NCBI RefSeq assembly: GCF_001550155.1
Contig: NZ_LRUF01000026.1
Coordinates: 390,463-454,462, forward strand
Length of the DNA: 64,000 bases
Direction of reading: 5' to 3'
DNA from: Pseudoalteromonas arabiensis
GTDB lineage: Bacteria > Pseudomonadota > Gammaproteobacteria > Enterobacterales > Alteromonadaceae
Made by a program: the position numbers and the translations under genes. The notes under the pieces are model-generated. The model made no database searches. It saw only the letters and a program-made list of their open reading frames with translations, and was not told the origin of the DNA. Positions 54,773 to 63,436 of the stretch are shown piece after piece (within the stretch, counting starts at the first letter, position 1; each line of letters starts with the position of its first letter).

Positions 54773-56995
54773 ATGAAATTACGTCATCTCTCACAAATAA
54801 GTGTCGCGATATTCGCCGCCTTATCTACATCAGCATTAGCTGAACAAGAAAAAACCACCGCTAAACAAGATGCTTTCGAAAAAATAGAAGTAACAGCGCG
54901 TAAGCGTACCGAAAGTATTTTTGAATCACCCACAGCGGTTACGTCAATAGGTGAAAACCTTATTGATAAAGCGAATATGAGTAATTTGGAAGACATTGGT
55001 AAGTATGTGCCAAATTTGAATATTACGCGTTATGGTGTCGGTAATGCAGCACATGCTTCTGTATTTATCCGTGGCATAGGTTTGCAAGATCATGTGATCA
55101 CCACAGATCCTGGTGTCGGTGTTTACCTCGACGGTGTTTATTTAGGTCGTCAAATGGGCTCAAACCTGTCACTACCTAATGTTGATCGTGTTGAAGTGTT
55201 ACGTGGCCCACAAGGTACGTTATATGGGCGCAACACGCTTGGTGGCGCGGTAAACATTATTACTAAGCAACCAGGTGATGAAGGTATCATTACAACAACA
55301 GCTAAAGTAGGTAGCCGTGGTCGTTTGGCAGGTGATGTTTATTTCAACAACAGCTTAACTGATACACTTAGTATGTCGGCAAGTGTGTCATATAAACAGC
55401 GTGATGGTGTTGGTGAAGCTATTAATCTTGCCAATCCAGAAAAAGAGATCGGGGAAGAGCAAGAGTTAAGTGGCCGTATGGCACTTAAGTGGCAGGCTAG
55501 CAATGACTTATCGTTAACTTTCTCTTTAGATGGGGTTGATAACAAGTCAGGCCAATCACCTTACACTATTGAGCTTACAAGCCCGCTGGATGCAAGCGAT
55601 CCATTTAACGGCGATTTCCCGTTATTGACAGCAGACATGCTACCAAGCGATCCGGATGATTTGGCAACGACTGTAGCAGGTATCGAGTCAACCGCTTATT
55701 CTGGTTGGGGTACGTCACTGATTGCTGACTGGGATATCAACAATACCTATACTGCTAAGTTTATTACAAGTTATCGTACGTCAGAGTACGAAGGGGGTCT
55801 TGATGATGACGCAGTCGCGCTCAACTTATCAGAGTTCCCTGAAGAGGGGGGGGCAGATCAGTATTCATTTGAAATCCAGTTGAATGGTAGCTTCGACAAT
55901 ATGGACTTCGTTTCAGGGTTATATTTCTTTAATGAAGACGGCTTCACCAGCTCTGGTCCATTTGTATTTAGCCCATTTAACACGCCCAACGGGCTTTTGA
56001 ATGACGGTGTTACCCCATCATTTGGCGACTATGGCTTTTTTGATATTAACCAAGAAACAAACTCGTATGCAGCGTACATCAATGCAAGCTATGATCTGAC
56101 TAATGAGCTGACAGTAGGGGGGGGGCTTCGTTATTCAAAAGATAAAAAAGAGGCTGATGCACTTTTCCCTTCATTCCCATCACGTAAGTTCGTGAGCGCA
56201 GATTTTGATGCTGTAACATGGGATATCAACGCCTCGTATCAGCTGTCAAATGACATGAACTTGTATGGTCAAATTCAAAAAGGCTATCAAACAGGCGGTT
56301 TTCCTCCTCGTCCATTTGGCGGCCCAGATCAATTTGTATCATTTGATGAAACCAAAGCAATTAACTATGAAGTGGGTCTAAAAGGACAAGTACACGAAAA
56401 TATCTCAATGATGCTAGCTGTATTTGTAACTGATTACACAGATTTAGCGCTACCATTTTCAGATCCAACAGCCGGTGGCGGATTTGTCACGATTGTTGAA
56501 AATGCCGGTGAGTCTAAAGCACAGGGTATTGAACTAGAAACAACCATAGCCATCACTGATGATTTTACTCTGCGCAGTGCCATTGGTTATCTTGATTCAG
56601 AGATCACAGAAGTGGATGATGGCGTAATGGGGATCGGTAAAGGTGACTCGCCAGCTTTGACTCCTCGATGGACCGTGATGCTTGCGCCTTCTTACTTCAT
56701 GGATTTAAGCAATGGCGGTACATTGGCTATTAACGCGAATTACTCATATCGCAGCGATATGCAGGGTCAATCTGTGTTTAATCAAAGCGAACACATTGAG
56801 TCACGTGAACTTGTAGGTTTCAATATTTCTTACTTAAACCCATACGGTGACTTTGAAGTAACCTTGTATGGCGAAAACGTATTGAATGAAGTTTATGATG
56901 TAGGTCGATTGCAGCAATCGGGCTTTGTCGGTGTGATGCGTAGCAATGACCGTAGTGAGTTTGGTCTTAAATTCAAAAAAGACTTTGAACTATAG
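54773..56995 (+). CDS. TonB-dependent receptor with two poly-G tracts
   Basis: The 740-residue receptor has a signal peptide (to ALAEQ), a TonB-box-like FEKIEVTARKR, a plug with VFIRGIG, VYLDGVYLGRQMGS and LRGPQGTLYGRNTLGGAVNII, and a barrel ending in Leu (FKKDFEL). It is a different subfamily from the receptor at 10.6-13.2 kb. The substrate is unknown. The coding sequence has runs of eight G (55846-55853, codons 358-360) and nine G (56117-56125, codons 449-451), very unusual in this low-GC DNA. Slippage there would shift the frame. Confidence 0.92.
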   Translation: MKLRHLSQISVAIFAALSTSALAEQEKTTAKQDAFEKIEVTARKRTESIFESPTAVTSIGENLIDKANMSNLEDIGKYVPNLNITRYGVGNAAHASVFIRGIGLQDHVITTDPGVGVYLDGVYLGRQMGSNLSLPNVDRVEVLRGPQGTLYGRNTLGGAVNIITKQPGDEGIITTTAKVGSRGRLAGDVYFNNSLTDTLSMSASVSYKQRDGVGEAINLANPEKEIGEEQELSGRMALKWQASNDLSLTFSLDGVDNKSGQSPYTIELTSPLDASDPFNGDFPLLTADMLPSDPDDLATTVAGIESTAYSGWGTSLIADWDINNTYTAKFITSYRTSEYEGGLDDDAVALNLSEFPEEGGADQYSFEIQLNGSFDNMDFVSGLYFFNEDGFTSSGPFVFSPFNTPNGLLNDGVTPSFGDYGFFDINQETNSYAAYINASYDLTNELTVGGGLRYSKDKKEADALFPSFPSRKFVSADFDAVTWDINASYQLSNDMNLYGQIQKGYQTGGFPPRPFGGPDQFVSFDETKAINYEVGLKGQVHENISMMLAVFVTDYTDLALPFSDPTAGGGFVTIVENAGESKAQGIELETTIAITDDFTLRSAIGYLDSEITEVDDGVMGIGKGDSPALTPRWTVMLAPSYFMDLSNGGTLAINANYSYRSDMQGQSVFNQSEHIESRELVGFNISYLNPYGDFEVTLYGENVLNEVYDVGRLQQSGFVGVMRSNDRSEFGLKFKKDFEL

Positions 56996-57010
56996 TCTAA
57001 CCAGTAAAGT

Positions 57011-57041
57011 AAAAGGGTAAGCAGTTGCTTACCCTTTTCTA
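57011..57041. terminator. Bidirectional intrinsic terminator
   Basis: AAAAGGGTAAGC pairs with GCTTACCCTTTT around AGTT, between the TonB receptor gene and the lipoprotein gene on the other strand. Confidence 0.87.
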
Positions 57042-57410
57042 TTAATTATTACTTTCTTGTTCACGTTTTTCACGTGCTTCTCTAAGCTCTTCAGCAAGTT
57101 CTCTTGCTTTTTGCTTAGTTTTTTCTGACAGCTCGCCAGCAGCTTCTTTGCTCTCAATCCATGCGTCGATGGCAATTTCTTTACCGTCATCATACATGTT
57201 TAAGCCCATCTTTTTACTTTCTTCCAGAAGCTCTTGTAAAGATTCATCATTAAACTCATTGGTGGTATCTTTTACTTCATCCCACGCATCGTTTAGTGCT
57301 TGTTTTACTTCTTCTTTAGCTTCGGCAGCGTCCTTTTTAGCTTCGTTGGCATCTTCGCAACCTGTCAAGGCTACACAACCTAATAAAACTAAGCTTGCTA
57401 ATTTATTCAT
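57042..57410 (-). CDS. Small lipoprotein with a long charged helix
   Basis: From ATG 57408-57410 (AGAGG before it) the 122-residue product has a lipoprotein signal ending LTGC (Cys 18). After it lies a very charged, Ala/Glu/Lys-rich helical region, which suggests a long helix or coiled coil in the periplasm. The function is unknown; it does not match a named family by eye. It is divergent from the acetyltransferase gene, 50 bp apart. Confidence 0.7.
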   Translation of the reverse strand: MNKLASLVLLGCVALTGCEDANEAKKDAAEAKEEVKQALNDAWDEVKDTTNEFNDESLQELLEESKKMGLNMYDDGKEIAIDAWIESKEAAGELSEKTKQKARELAEELREAREKREQESNN

Positions 57411-57460
57411 ATTTTCCTCTAATGGTTCATGAACATTCAAATAAGTATAAGCAATTAAAA

Positions 57461-58024
57461 ATGAACATAGCTAGAACAAAGCGTCTGAGTTTTAGGTTAA
57501 TGGATGAAAATGATGCCCAGCTACTTTATGAGCTTGATAACGACCCTGATGTTATGAAGTACTTAACACGAGGCAAGACCTCCTCGCTGCAATCGATCAA
57601 AGACGTATTTATTCCGCGTTTGAATGCCTATCGTAATGAACAAAAAGGATGGGGGTTGTGGCAAGTGAATATCACTCAAAGTAATACGTTTATAGGGTGG
57701 GTGCTAGTGAGACCCATGGGCTTTTTTGAACAGCCTGATTATAGTGACCTAGAGATTGGTTGGCGATTTAAACAAATAAGCTGGGGCAAAGGTTACGCAT
57801 CAGAAGCTGCACTTGCTGTTGCACACTCAGTAAGCCAGTTTAAAGAGGTCAAATCCCTGTCTGCAACAGCATTAAAGGATAACCTAGGTTCAATAAACGT
57901 AATGAAAAAACTGGGCCTTAGTTTTGTAAAAGAATACCAACATAGTGATGAGCACGGCGAGTTACCCGCAGTGCTTTATTCGTGCTCAAAAGAGCAATTA
58001 GCGCCTTTGAGCGCAACTCATTGA
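57461..58024 (+). CDS. GNAT acetyltransferase, RimJ/RimL-like
   Basis: The 187-residue product has the RimJ/L-type pattern RTKRLSFRLMDENDAQLLYEL at the start, ending FIGWVLVRPM. LEIGWRFKQISWGKGYASEAALAV holds the acetyl-CoA loop (WGKGYASEA), then NLGSINVMKKLGL. It should acetylate a protein N-terminus, a small molecule or an antibiotic-like amine; the substrate is unknown. ATG 57461 is chosen because the upstream extension overlaps the divergent lipoprotein gene. Confidence 0.86.
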   Translation: MNIARTKRLSFRLMDENDAQLLYELDNDPDVMKYLTRGKTSSLQSIKDVFIPRLNAYRNEQKGWGLWQVNITQSNTFIGWVLVRPMGFFEQPDYSDLEIGWRFKQISWGKGYASEAALAVAHSVSQFKEVKSLSATALKDNLGSINVMKKLGLSFVKEYQHSDEHGELPAVLYSCSKEQLAPLSATH

Positions 58025-58079
58025 TTTGCATGCTCTGGCATGTATTAATGCTTAAAATAAAATCAAAAAAGGAAGTGTC

Positions 58080-59738
58080 ATGCCAAATTTAACTAAGTAT
58101 GCGGCTGGGTTATGTGTAGCTACCGTGTTGTTTTTTCACACATCGTTGTTTGCTAAGCAAGCAGCGGCTGCCATGCCTGACAGCTACAGCAGTGATACTG
58201 CACGCGCCATTTTAGAGCAAGGGGGAAATGCCGTAGATGCCGCCATTGCTGCTCAGTTTGTACTAGCTGTTACTCTACCAGAGGCAGGAAATATTGGCGG
58301 CGGCGGTTTTATGCTGATCCAAAAAGAGGGCAAAGGGGACTTTATCGACTACCGTGAAACAGCCCCTGCTGGGGCTCATCGTGATATGTATCTTGATGAA
58401 AAAGGTAATGTGATTGATAACATGTCTGTGTATGGTATTCACGCAAGTGGCGTTCCCGGTAGTGTGGCGGGTATGTGGTTAGCACACCAGAAGCATGGCA
58501 CACTAGAATGGAAAACCTTAGTTGAGCCTGCACTAAAGCTCGCTGAAGACGGGTTTATTGTTCATCCAAAGCTGGCAGGGAGTATCGAGCGCTATATTGC
58601 ACGCATGGCGAAAAAATCGGTTAAGGTTAATTTTGCTGATTATTTTGCTGATGCAAAAGCCGATAAGCTTTTTAAACAACCAGAATTAGCGGCAACCTTA
58701 AAGCGCATTCGTGACCAAGGTAAAGCCGGCTTTTATGAGGGGGAAACGGCTAAAATTATTGCAAGCTTTATGAAGCAACATGGCGGGATCATTACCGAGC
58801 AAGATTTAAAAGCGTATCAAGCAAAGTCTCGCACACCTATAAAAGGCAAATGGCGTGACTTTGAAGTATTAACCTCGCCGCCACCAAGTTCTGGTGGTAT
58901 TGCTATTTTGCAATGGTTGAAAATGTATGACCTTGCCAAACCTAAAGAGCCGCTTGCGCATAACTCAACCACTTATGTACACATACTTTCTGAGGTAGGT
59001 AAACGTGTGTTTGCTGACCGTGCAGAGTACTTAGGTGATCCTGACTTTTATGATGTACCAAAAACAGCTTTATTAGCCGATAGTTACCTTGCAAAACGTG
59101 CAAGTACCATTCGCCCTGATGCAATTTCCACGACCGAGAATATCAAACCAGGGCTTCATGAAAGTGAGCAAACCACGCATTTTTCTATTATGGACAAGTG
59201 GGGAAATGCGGTTGCGAATACCACGACAATAAATTTAAGTTTTGGTAGCGGTGTTGTTGTCTCAGGGGCCGGGTTTATTTTGAATGACGAAATGGACGAC
59301 TTTAGCGCCAAACCTGGGGTGATGAATGTGTTTGGTGCTCTAGGCGGAGAAGCAAACGAGATCCAGCCTCATAAACGTATGCTAAGCTCAATGACACCAA
59401 CAATGCTATTAAAAGATAACAAAGTTAAAATGGTCACAGGCTCTCCTGGTGGTACAACTATTATTAGTTCAGTTTACGAGTCTATTTTAAATGCTGTTGA
59501 GTTTAATATGCCCGCAGAGCAAGTCGTAAATAGCCCGCGATTCCATCATCAATTATGGCCAAAAAATGTCATTAGACATCATAGCGGTTTTGAGCCAAGT
59601 GTAGTAAAAGCGCTTGAGAAAATGGGCTATACACTCAATGAACGCCGTTTTGGTGATATGCATGTCATTATTAACAAAGAAGGTAAGCTAGATGCTGCCT
59701 CTGAAGCATCTGGTCGCGGTAAGGCCATGGTGTTTTAG
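58080..59738 (+). CDS. ggt: Gamma-glutamyltranspeptidase / glutathione hydrolase
   Basis: Ggt cleaves gamma-glutamyl bonds of glutathione in the periplasm, giving glutamate and Cys-Gly. The 552-residue precursor has a signal peptide (to about LFAKQ). The self-cleavage nucleophile Thr365 lies in ESEQTTHFSIMD; the large subunit lies before it and the small subunit after. NIGGGGFMLI, DYRETAP, FILNDEMDDFSAKPG and VTGSPGGTTII are hallmarks. The length is normal (E. coli 580). It has its own terminator. Confidence 0.95.
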   Translation: MPNLTKYAAGLCVATVLFFHTSLFAKQAAAAMPDSYSSDTARAILEQGGNAVDAAIAAQFVLAVTLPEAGNIGGGGFMLIQKEGKGDFIDYRETAPAGAHRDMYLDEKGNVIDNMSVYGIHASGVPGSVAGMWLAHQKHGTLEWKTLVEPALKLAEDGFIVHPKLAGSIERYIARMAKKSVKVNFADYFADAKADKLFKQPELAATLKRIRDQGKAGFYEGETAKIIASFMKQHGGIITEQDLKAYQAKSRTPIKGKWRDFEVLTSPPPSSGGIAILQWLKMYDLAKPKEPLAHNSTTYVHILSEVGKRVFADRAEYLGDPDFYDVPKTALLADSYLAKRASTIRPDAISTTENIKPGLHESEQTTHFSIMDKWGNAVANTTTINLSFGSGVVVSGAGFILNDEMDDFSAKPGVMNVFGALGGEANEIQPHKRMLSSMTPTMLLKDNKVKMVTGSPGGTTIISSVYESILNAVEFNMPAEQVVNSPRFHHQLWPKNVIRHHSGFEPSVVKALEKMGYTLNERRFGDMHVIINKEGKLDAASEASGRGKAMVF

Positions 59739-59764
59739 CTTGTTTCATGGTTTGCAGCAAACAG

Positions 59765-59792
59765 TAAAAAAGCACCCTCGGGTGCTTTTTTA
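59765..59792. terminator. Bidirectional intrinsic terminator
   Basis: AAAAAAGCACC pairs with GGTGCTTTTTT around CTCG, between convergent ggt and tyrP. Confidence 0.86.
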
Positions 59793-59808
59793 CTTGAGCT
59801 TGACTTGC

Positions 59809-61062
59809 TTAACCAATAGCTGGAATAAGTCCCGCCATTTGTGCGCCTTGAGCACTGATAATCAATACACCAAATAATGCAGCTAACACTAAACCTATAT
59901 TTCCGCCCTTAACTTGATAACCCGTATTAGAGTGACTGCAACGTTGTTTATAAACCATAGCAACAGGTAAAAATACGGCTAAGATCACTAATGCAATGGC
60001 GGCATAGCCTAGCGCCATAATAAAACCTTGAGGATAAAATAAGGCAAACCCCAAAGGCGGTAAAAAGGTAATTAATGCGGTTTTAATTCTATCTTTACTG
60101 CCGTCACCTTTTTTGAAGGTGTCTGCAAAAAAATCAAATAGACCTAAGCTTACCCCAAGAAAAGAGGTCGCCAGTGCTAAGTCTGCAAAAATGTTAACAG
60201 CCGTTGCTACATGAGGGCTGTGTGCGATGCTTGCAACACTACTTACAAACCCTGGCAATCCCTGACTTTGCAATAAATCGCTTTGACTCATCATTCCTTG
60301 GCTTAAAAGTTGCCAGAAAATATAAATAACAAGAGGCAGAGCAGCACCTGCAATCATTACTTTACGCAGTGTTTTAATATCTAAGCCTACGTATTTCACA
60401 ATGGACGGAATAGAGCCATGAAAACCGAATGAGGTAAACACCACAGGAATGGCCGATAGAATCAGTCCTTGCTCAAGCGGCATTTCGAGTAAATGCTGAC
60501 CATGAACATAAGGGGTAAGCATATAAAATAAGCTCGCTAACACACATACTTTGATGGTAAACAGCACGCGATTAAGCTTATCGACCTTACTGGTGCCAAG
60601 CGTGACAACCGTGCCAATCACAATCGCTAATACGACCGAGCCAACTTGTGGTGCTAAAGACATTGATAGACCATTGTTGAGTTTCTCTTGTAGTTGCGCA
60701 CCGCCGCCTGCGATATACGCGGCACATAACGCATAAAATAAGAACATCACTGAAAAATTAGCCACCCACTGTCCTCGCTTGCCCAGCCAAGACTTTGCGA
60801 GTGTATTGAGTGTGGCGTCTCTGTCGGCATACTGATGCAACTCAAGCATAAGTAGTGCGGTGTAGGTCATTAAAGCCCATGTAATGAGTATGAGTGATAA
60901 CGCTGTTGTAAAACCAAGCCCTGCGGAGGCGATGGGCAATGCCAGCATCCCTGCACCTATGGTGGTGCCAGCAACAATTAACATGCTGCCGATTGTTTTA
61001 TTTTTAAGCACTTCTTGCCCCTTAAACTTCGTGAGAGGCAAGCAAGATATAACTTGTTTCAT
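59809..61062 (-). CDS. tyrP: Tyrosine/tryptophan permease of the HAAAP family, TyrP-like
   Basis: The permease should import tyrosine (or tryptophan) with protons. The 417-residue product has eleven hydrophobic segments. KTIGSMLIVAGTTIGAGMLALP, SAIPVVFTSFGFHGSIPSIV, FADLALATSFLGVSLGLFDF and TFLPPLGFALFYPQGF match E. coli TyrP nearly word for word. The N-terminus is about 19 residues longer than TyrP; the start used is ATG 61060-61062. A near-perfect TyrR box lies in its promoter, which supports the tyrosine assignment. Confidence 0.9.
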   Translation of the reverse strand: MKQVISCLPLTKFKGQEVLKNKTIGSMLIVAGTTIGAGMLALPIASAGLGFTTALSLILITWALMTYTALLMLELHQYADRDATLNTLAKSWLGKRGQWVANFSVMFLFYALCAAYIAGGGAQLQEKLNNGLSMSLAPQVGSVVLAIVIGTVVTLGTSKVDKLNRVLFTIKVCVLASLFYMLTPYVHGQHLLEMPLEQGLILSAIPVVFTSFGFHGSIPSIVKYVGLDIKTLRKVMIAGAALPLVIYIFWQLLSQGMMSQSDLLQSQGLPGFVSSVASIAHSPHVATAVNIFADLALATSFLGVSLGLFDFFADTFKKGDGSKDRIKTALITFLPPLGFALFYPQGFIMALGYAAIALVILAVFLPVAMVYKQRCSHSNTGYQVKGGNIGLVLAALFGVLIISAQGAQMAGLIPAIG

Positions 61063-61099
61063 AAAACTTAAATAGTTTTGTTATAAATCAAAGAAATTA

Positions 61100-61126
61100 A
61101 ATGTAACTTATGATTTACAAGTGCAA
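61100..61126 (-). promoter_or_regulatory. tyrP promoter with TyrR box
   Basis: TGTAAC-N6-TTTACA at 61102-61119 matches the TyrR box TGTAAA-N6-TTTACA at 11 of 12 positions. On the minus strand a -35 TTGCAC (61121-61126) and a -10 TACATT (61100-61105) flank it with a 15-bp spacer, so the box fills the promoter, a repressor position. The box starts 40 bp before the tyrP ATG. Confidence 0.68.
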
Positions 61127-61248
61127 ACCTAGTGTGAGTTAGTGGCTGAATTTTATTCGATAAAGTTTATCAACACGTATTGACAAAACCATTATTTAGT
61201 CGGATTCTTAATGTTCTTCAATTTACTTTTGATAATTATGATGCAGCC

Positions 61249-61363
61249 AAATAACCGACCAAATAATTGTAATACGCACCTGCTAATGTCAGTCGTGTGG
61301 TCAGTTATGCTCTGCGGTTAATAAAGTAAATATTACTAACCGCGTTCAAAGCGGTTGGTTATT
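61249..61363 (+). promoter_or_regulatory. Structured leader with alternative stems before the EamA gene
   Basis: ATAACCGACCA (61251-61261) can pair with TGGTCAGTTAT (61298-61308), or with GGTTGGTTAT (61353-61362). GCGGTTA (61314-61320) can pair with TAACCGC (61337-61343), which can instead pair with GCGGTT (61351-61356). These are mutually exclusive pairs in 115 nt, as in attenuators and riboswitches. A pyrimidine-rich run and AAAGGA follow. No known riboswitch class is recognised. Confidence 0.45.
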
Positions 61364-61410
61364 CTCTCTAATTTTCTTCCGCTTTTTTCGCCTCTTAAAG
61401 GAATAAGCGT

Positions 61411-62316
61411 GTGCCAGTAAAAGCCTCATATTTTTTCATGGTGGTTATTTGGTCTACAACTCCATTGGGTATTGTTTGGAGTAGTGAAACTGTTGCTCCT
61501 ACCTTAGCGGTTCTATTACGAATGCTGGTGGGGTTAGTGTTGGCTGCTTTCGTGGTTGCCGTGGCTAATATTCGTGTGCCTTGGCACCGTCGTGCGTTAT
61601 TTTTGTATGGCTATTCGAGTATCGGTATTTTTGGGGGTATGCTACTTAGCTACATGGCAGCTAAAACTGTTCCATCTGGGTTAATTTCTTTGATGTTTGG
61701 TTTGGCGCCTATTTTATCTGGGCTACTAGCCCAAAAAATCCTTAACGAACCTAAATTCAGTAGCATAAAACTTGCCTCCTTAGGGTGTGCATTAATAGGG
61801 CTGTTTTTAGTCAGTCAGCGTCACATTCAGGGGGGCGTAGAGCAGTTAAGTGGTCTGTTATATGTATTCATGGCGGTATGCTTTTTTAGCTTAAGTGGTG
61901 TAATGATTAAGCGGGTTAAAATAGCGATTCATCCGATGGCGACAACGTTTGGTGCTTTAGTTTTTGTAACCCCTTTGTTTTTTATTACATGGTTAGTTGT
62001 TGATGGGCAGTTTAATAGCCATATGTGGAGCGCAAAATCGTTGTATTCAATTATGTATTTGGGTGTCTTTGGGTCGCTCATTGGCGCATTAGCTTATTTT
62101 CATGTATTGCAAAAGTTAAACGCTAGTACGGTGGCACTTACCACTCTCATAACGCCTAGCTTTGCAATTGCCATTGGTGGAATACTCAATAACGAAACAA
62201 TAGATCACGCACTTATTGTCGGTGCAACCATTATTATGTTGAGCCTTGCTTGTTTTCAGTTTGGAGATAAGTGGCTAAAACGCATTAAGCGTGTAAAGCC
62301 AGTAGGCTTGGGTTAG
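61411..62316 (+). CDS. EamA/DMT family transporter
   Basis: The 301-residue membrane protein has ten hydrophobic segments in two EamA repeats. It starts VPVKASYFFMVVIWSTTPLG; PSGLISLMFGLAPILSGLLA closes helix 4 of the first half, and GSLIGALAYFHVLQKLNAS lies in the second. The family exports amino acids and other small molecules; the substrate is not known. GTG at 61411 is 7 nt behind AAAGGA. The leader before it is structured. Confidence 0.88.
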   Translation: MPVKASYFFMVVIWSTTPLGIVWSSETVAPTLAVLLRMLVGLVLAAFVVAVANIRVPWHRRALFLYGYSSIGIFGGMLLSYMAAKTVPSGLISLMFGLAPILSGLLAQKILNEPKFSSIKLASLGCALIGLFLVSQRHIQGGVEQLSGLLYVFMAVCFFSLSGVMIKRVKIAIHPMATTFGALVFVTPLFFITWLVVDGQFNSHMWSAKSLYSIMYLGVFGSLIGALAYFHVLQKLNASTVALTTLITPSFAIAIGGILNNETIDHALIVGATIIMLSLACFQFGDKWLKRIKRVKPVGLG

Positions 62317-62341
62317 GAGAGTGATAGCCGAATAACGGCTA

Positions 62342-63220
62342 TCACATTTTTGCGATTTGAATAACTAAACGACGGTTTTTATTACGGTCTAAAATGTTGT
62401 CATTACTGGCAACATGACGTTTTTCGCCATAGCCTTCGGTATCGACTTTGCTTTCATCGATACCCAAAGCAACAATGTACTCTTTAATCGCTTTGGCACG
62501 CTTTTTAGACAGCTCAAGGTTGTTCCAACGACCGCCATAACTGTCTGTGTATGATGAAATTGAAATAGAAGCAATGCCGGTATCGTGTTTTAGGTACTCG
62601 GCAATTTTCTCTAATCGTTTTTGTGAGGCTTTAGTTAGCTTACTGGTATTTGGTTCGTAGTTCATAACCGTGAACGAAATATCTTCAAAGCTGTATGGCA
62701 ACATAGAATCGCGGCATTGTAAAAACGCCCAATAAGCTTGCTTAAAGTTAACACTTGATAGGCCAACGGCAATTTTGTCGGCAGTATTTTGCCAATCTTG
62801 GTAGTAAAAGGTAGGTTGGTAGCCTTTTTCAAGCTCTGTTAGCATTTCCCATGCTGTTTTATTTCCCAGCTCGCCATCAAATTTACGCAACAGCTTCATA
62901 TTTGCAATATCGCGGGCAGGCAACCCTGCTCGCCAACGAGGCGGAACTGCTTTTAAACCTGCAATACTGTAATTATCTGGGCGTACCACCATATCAAGAT
63001 TAAAATTTACATCTTTATTTTTACTGGCAGCTGTGCTGAAAATGGCTTCGCCATAATAGGGAACTTCATGATTTAGTTGGCATTCAAGGCGCGACGTTTT
63101 AACCATTTGCCAGTTTGAGGTATCGGCAGTTGCTGCATACTCACGCATAGCACCAGTAGCATGCACACTGGCGAGCAAGGTTAAAAGGCTTAAATTTAAA
63201 GAAAGTAATGAAGGCTTCAT
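62342..63220 (-). CDS. motY: Sodium-driven flagellar motor protein MotY
   Basis: MotY forms the T-ring with MotX around the basal body and holds the sodium stators PomA/PomB. The 292-residue product has a signal peptide (to about VHATG). Its MotY N-domain has LECQLNHEVPYYGEAIFS, FDGELGNKTAWEMLTELEKG and PTFYYQDWQ. An OmpA-like peptidoglycan-binding domain follows (about 190-290: DTEGYGEKRHVASN, NKNRRLVIQI). ATG 63218-63220 is chosen. It is divergent from rnt, as in Vibrio. Confidence 0.93.
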   Translation of the reverse strand: MKPSLLSLNLSLLTLLASVHATGAMREYAATADTSNWQMVKTSRLECQLNHEVPYYGEAIFSTAASKNKDVNFNLDMVVRPDNYSIAGLKAVPPRWRAGLPARDIANMKLLRKFDGELGNKTAWEMLTELEKGYQPTFYYQDWQNTADKIAVGLSSVNFKQAYWAFLQCRDSMLPYSFEDISFTVMNYEPNTSKLTKASQKRLEKIAEYLKHDTGIASISISSYTDSYGGRWNNLELSKKRAKAIKEYIVALGIDESKVDTEGYGEKRHVASNDNILDRNKNRRLVIQIAKM

Positions 63221-63436
63221 CACAGGTATTCTCCAACTGATCATCAATGCCAACTATTTGGCATTTTGTTGCTTTAACACCCCAAAAGCTGACTTAATGA
63301 GGGGAATCGGTAAGTATAAAGCAAGTACTGTGCCTAAAAACGCGGTGAGAATCTGCTATTTCATCATATTTGCTCTAGCAGAGCCCCCTTGGTTTTTGAC
63401 ATAATAACCAGCTTACACAGGCAAACCAAGAAGACT

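Noticed and set aside
61249-61363. Mini-ykkC (guanidine-II) riboswitch
   Set aside because: The required ACGR loops are absent from the hairpins.
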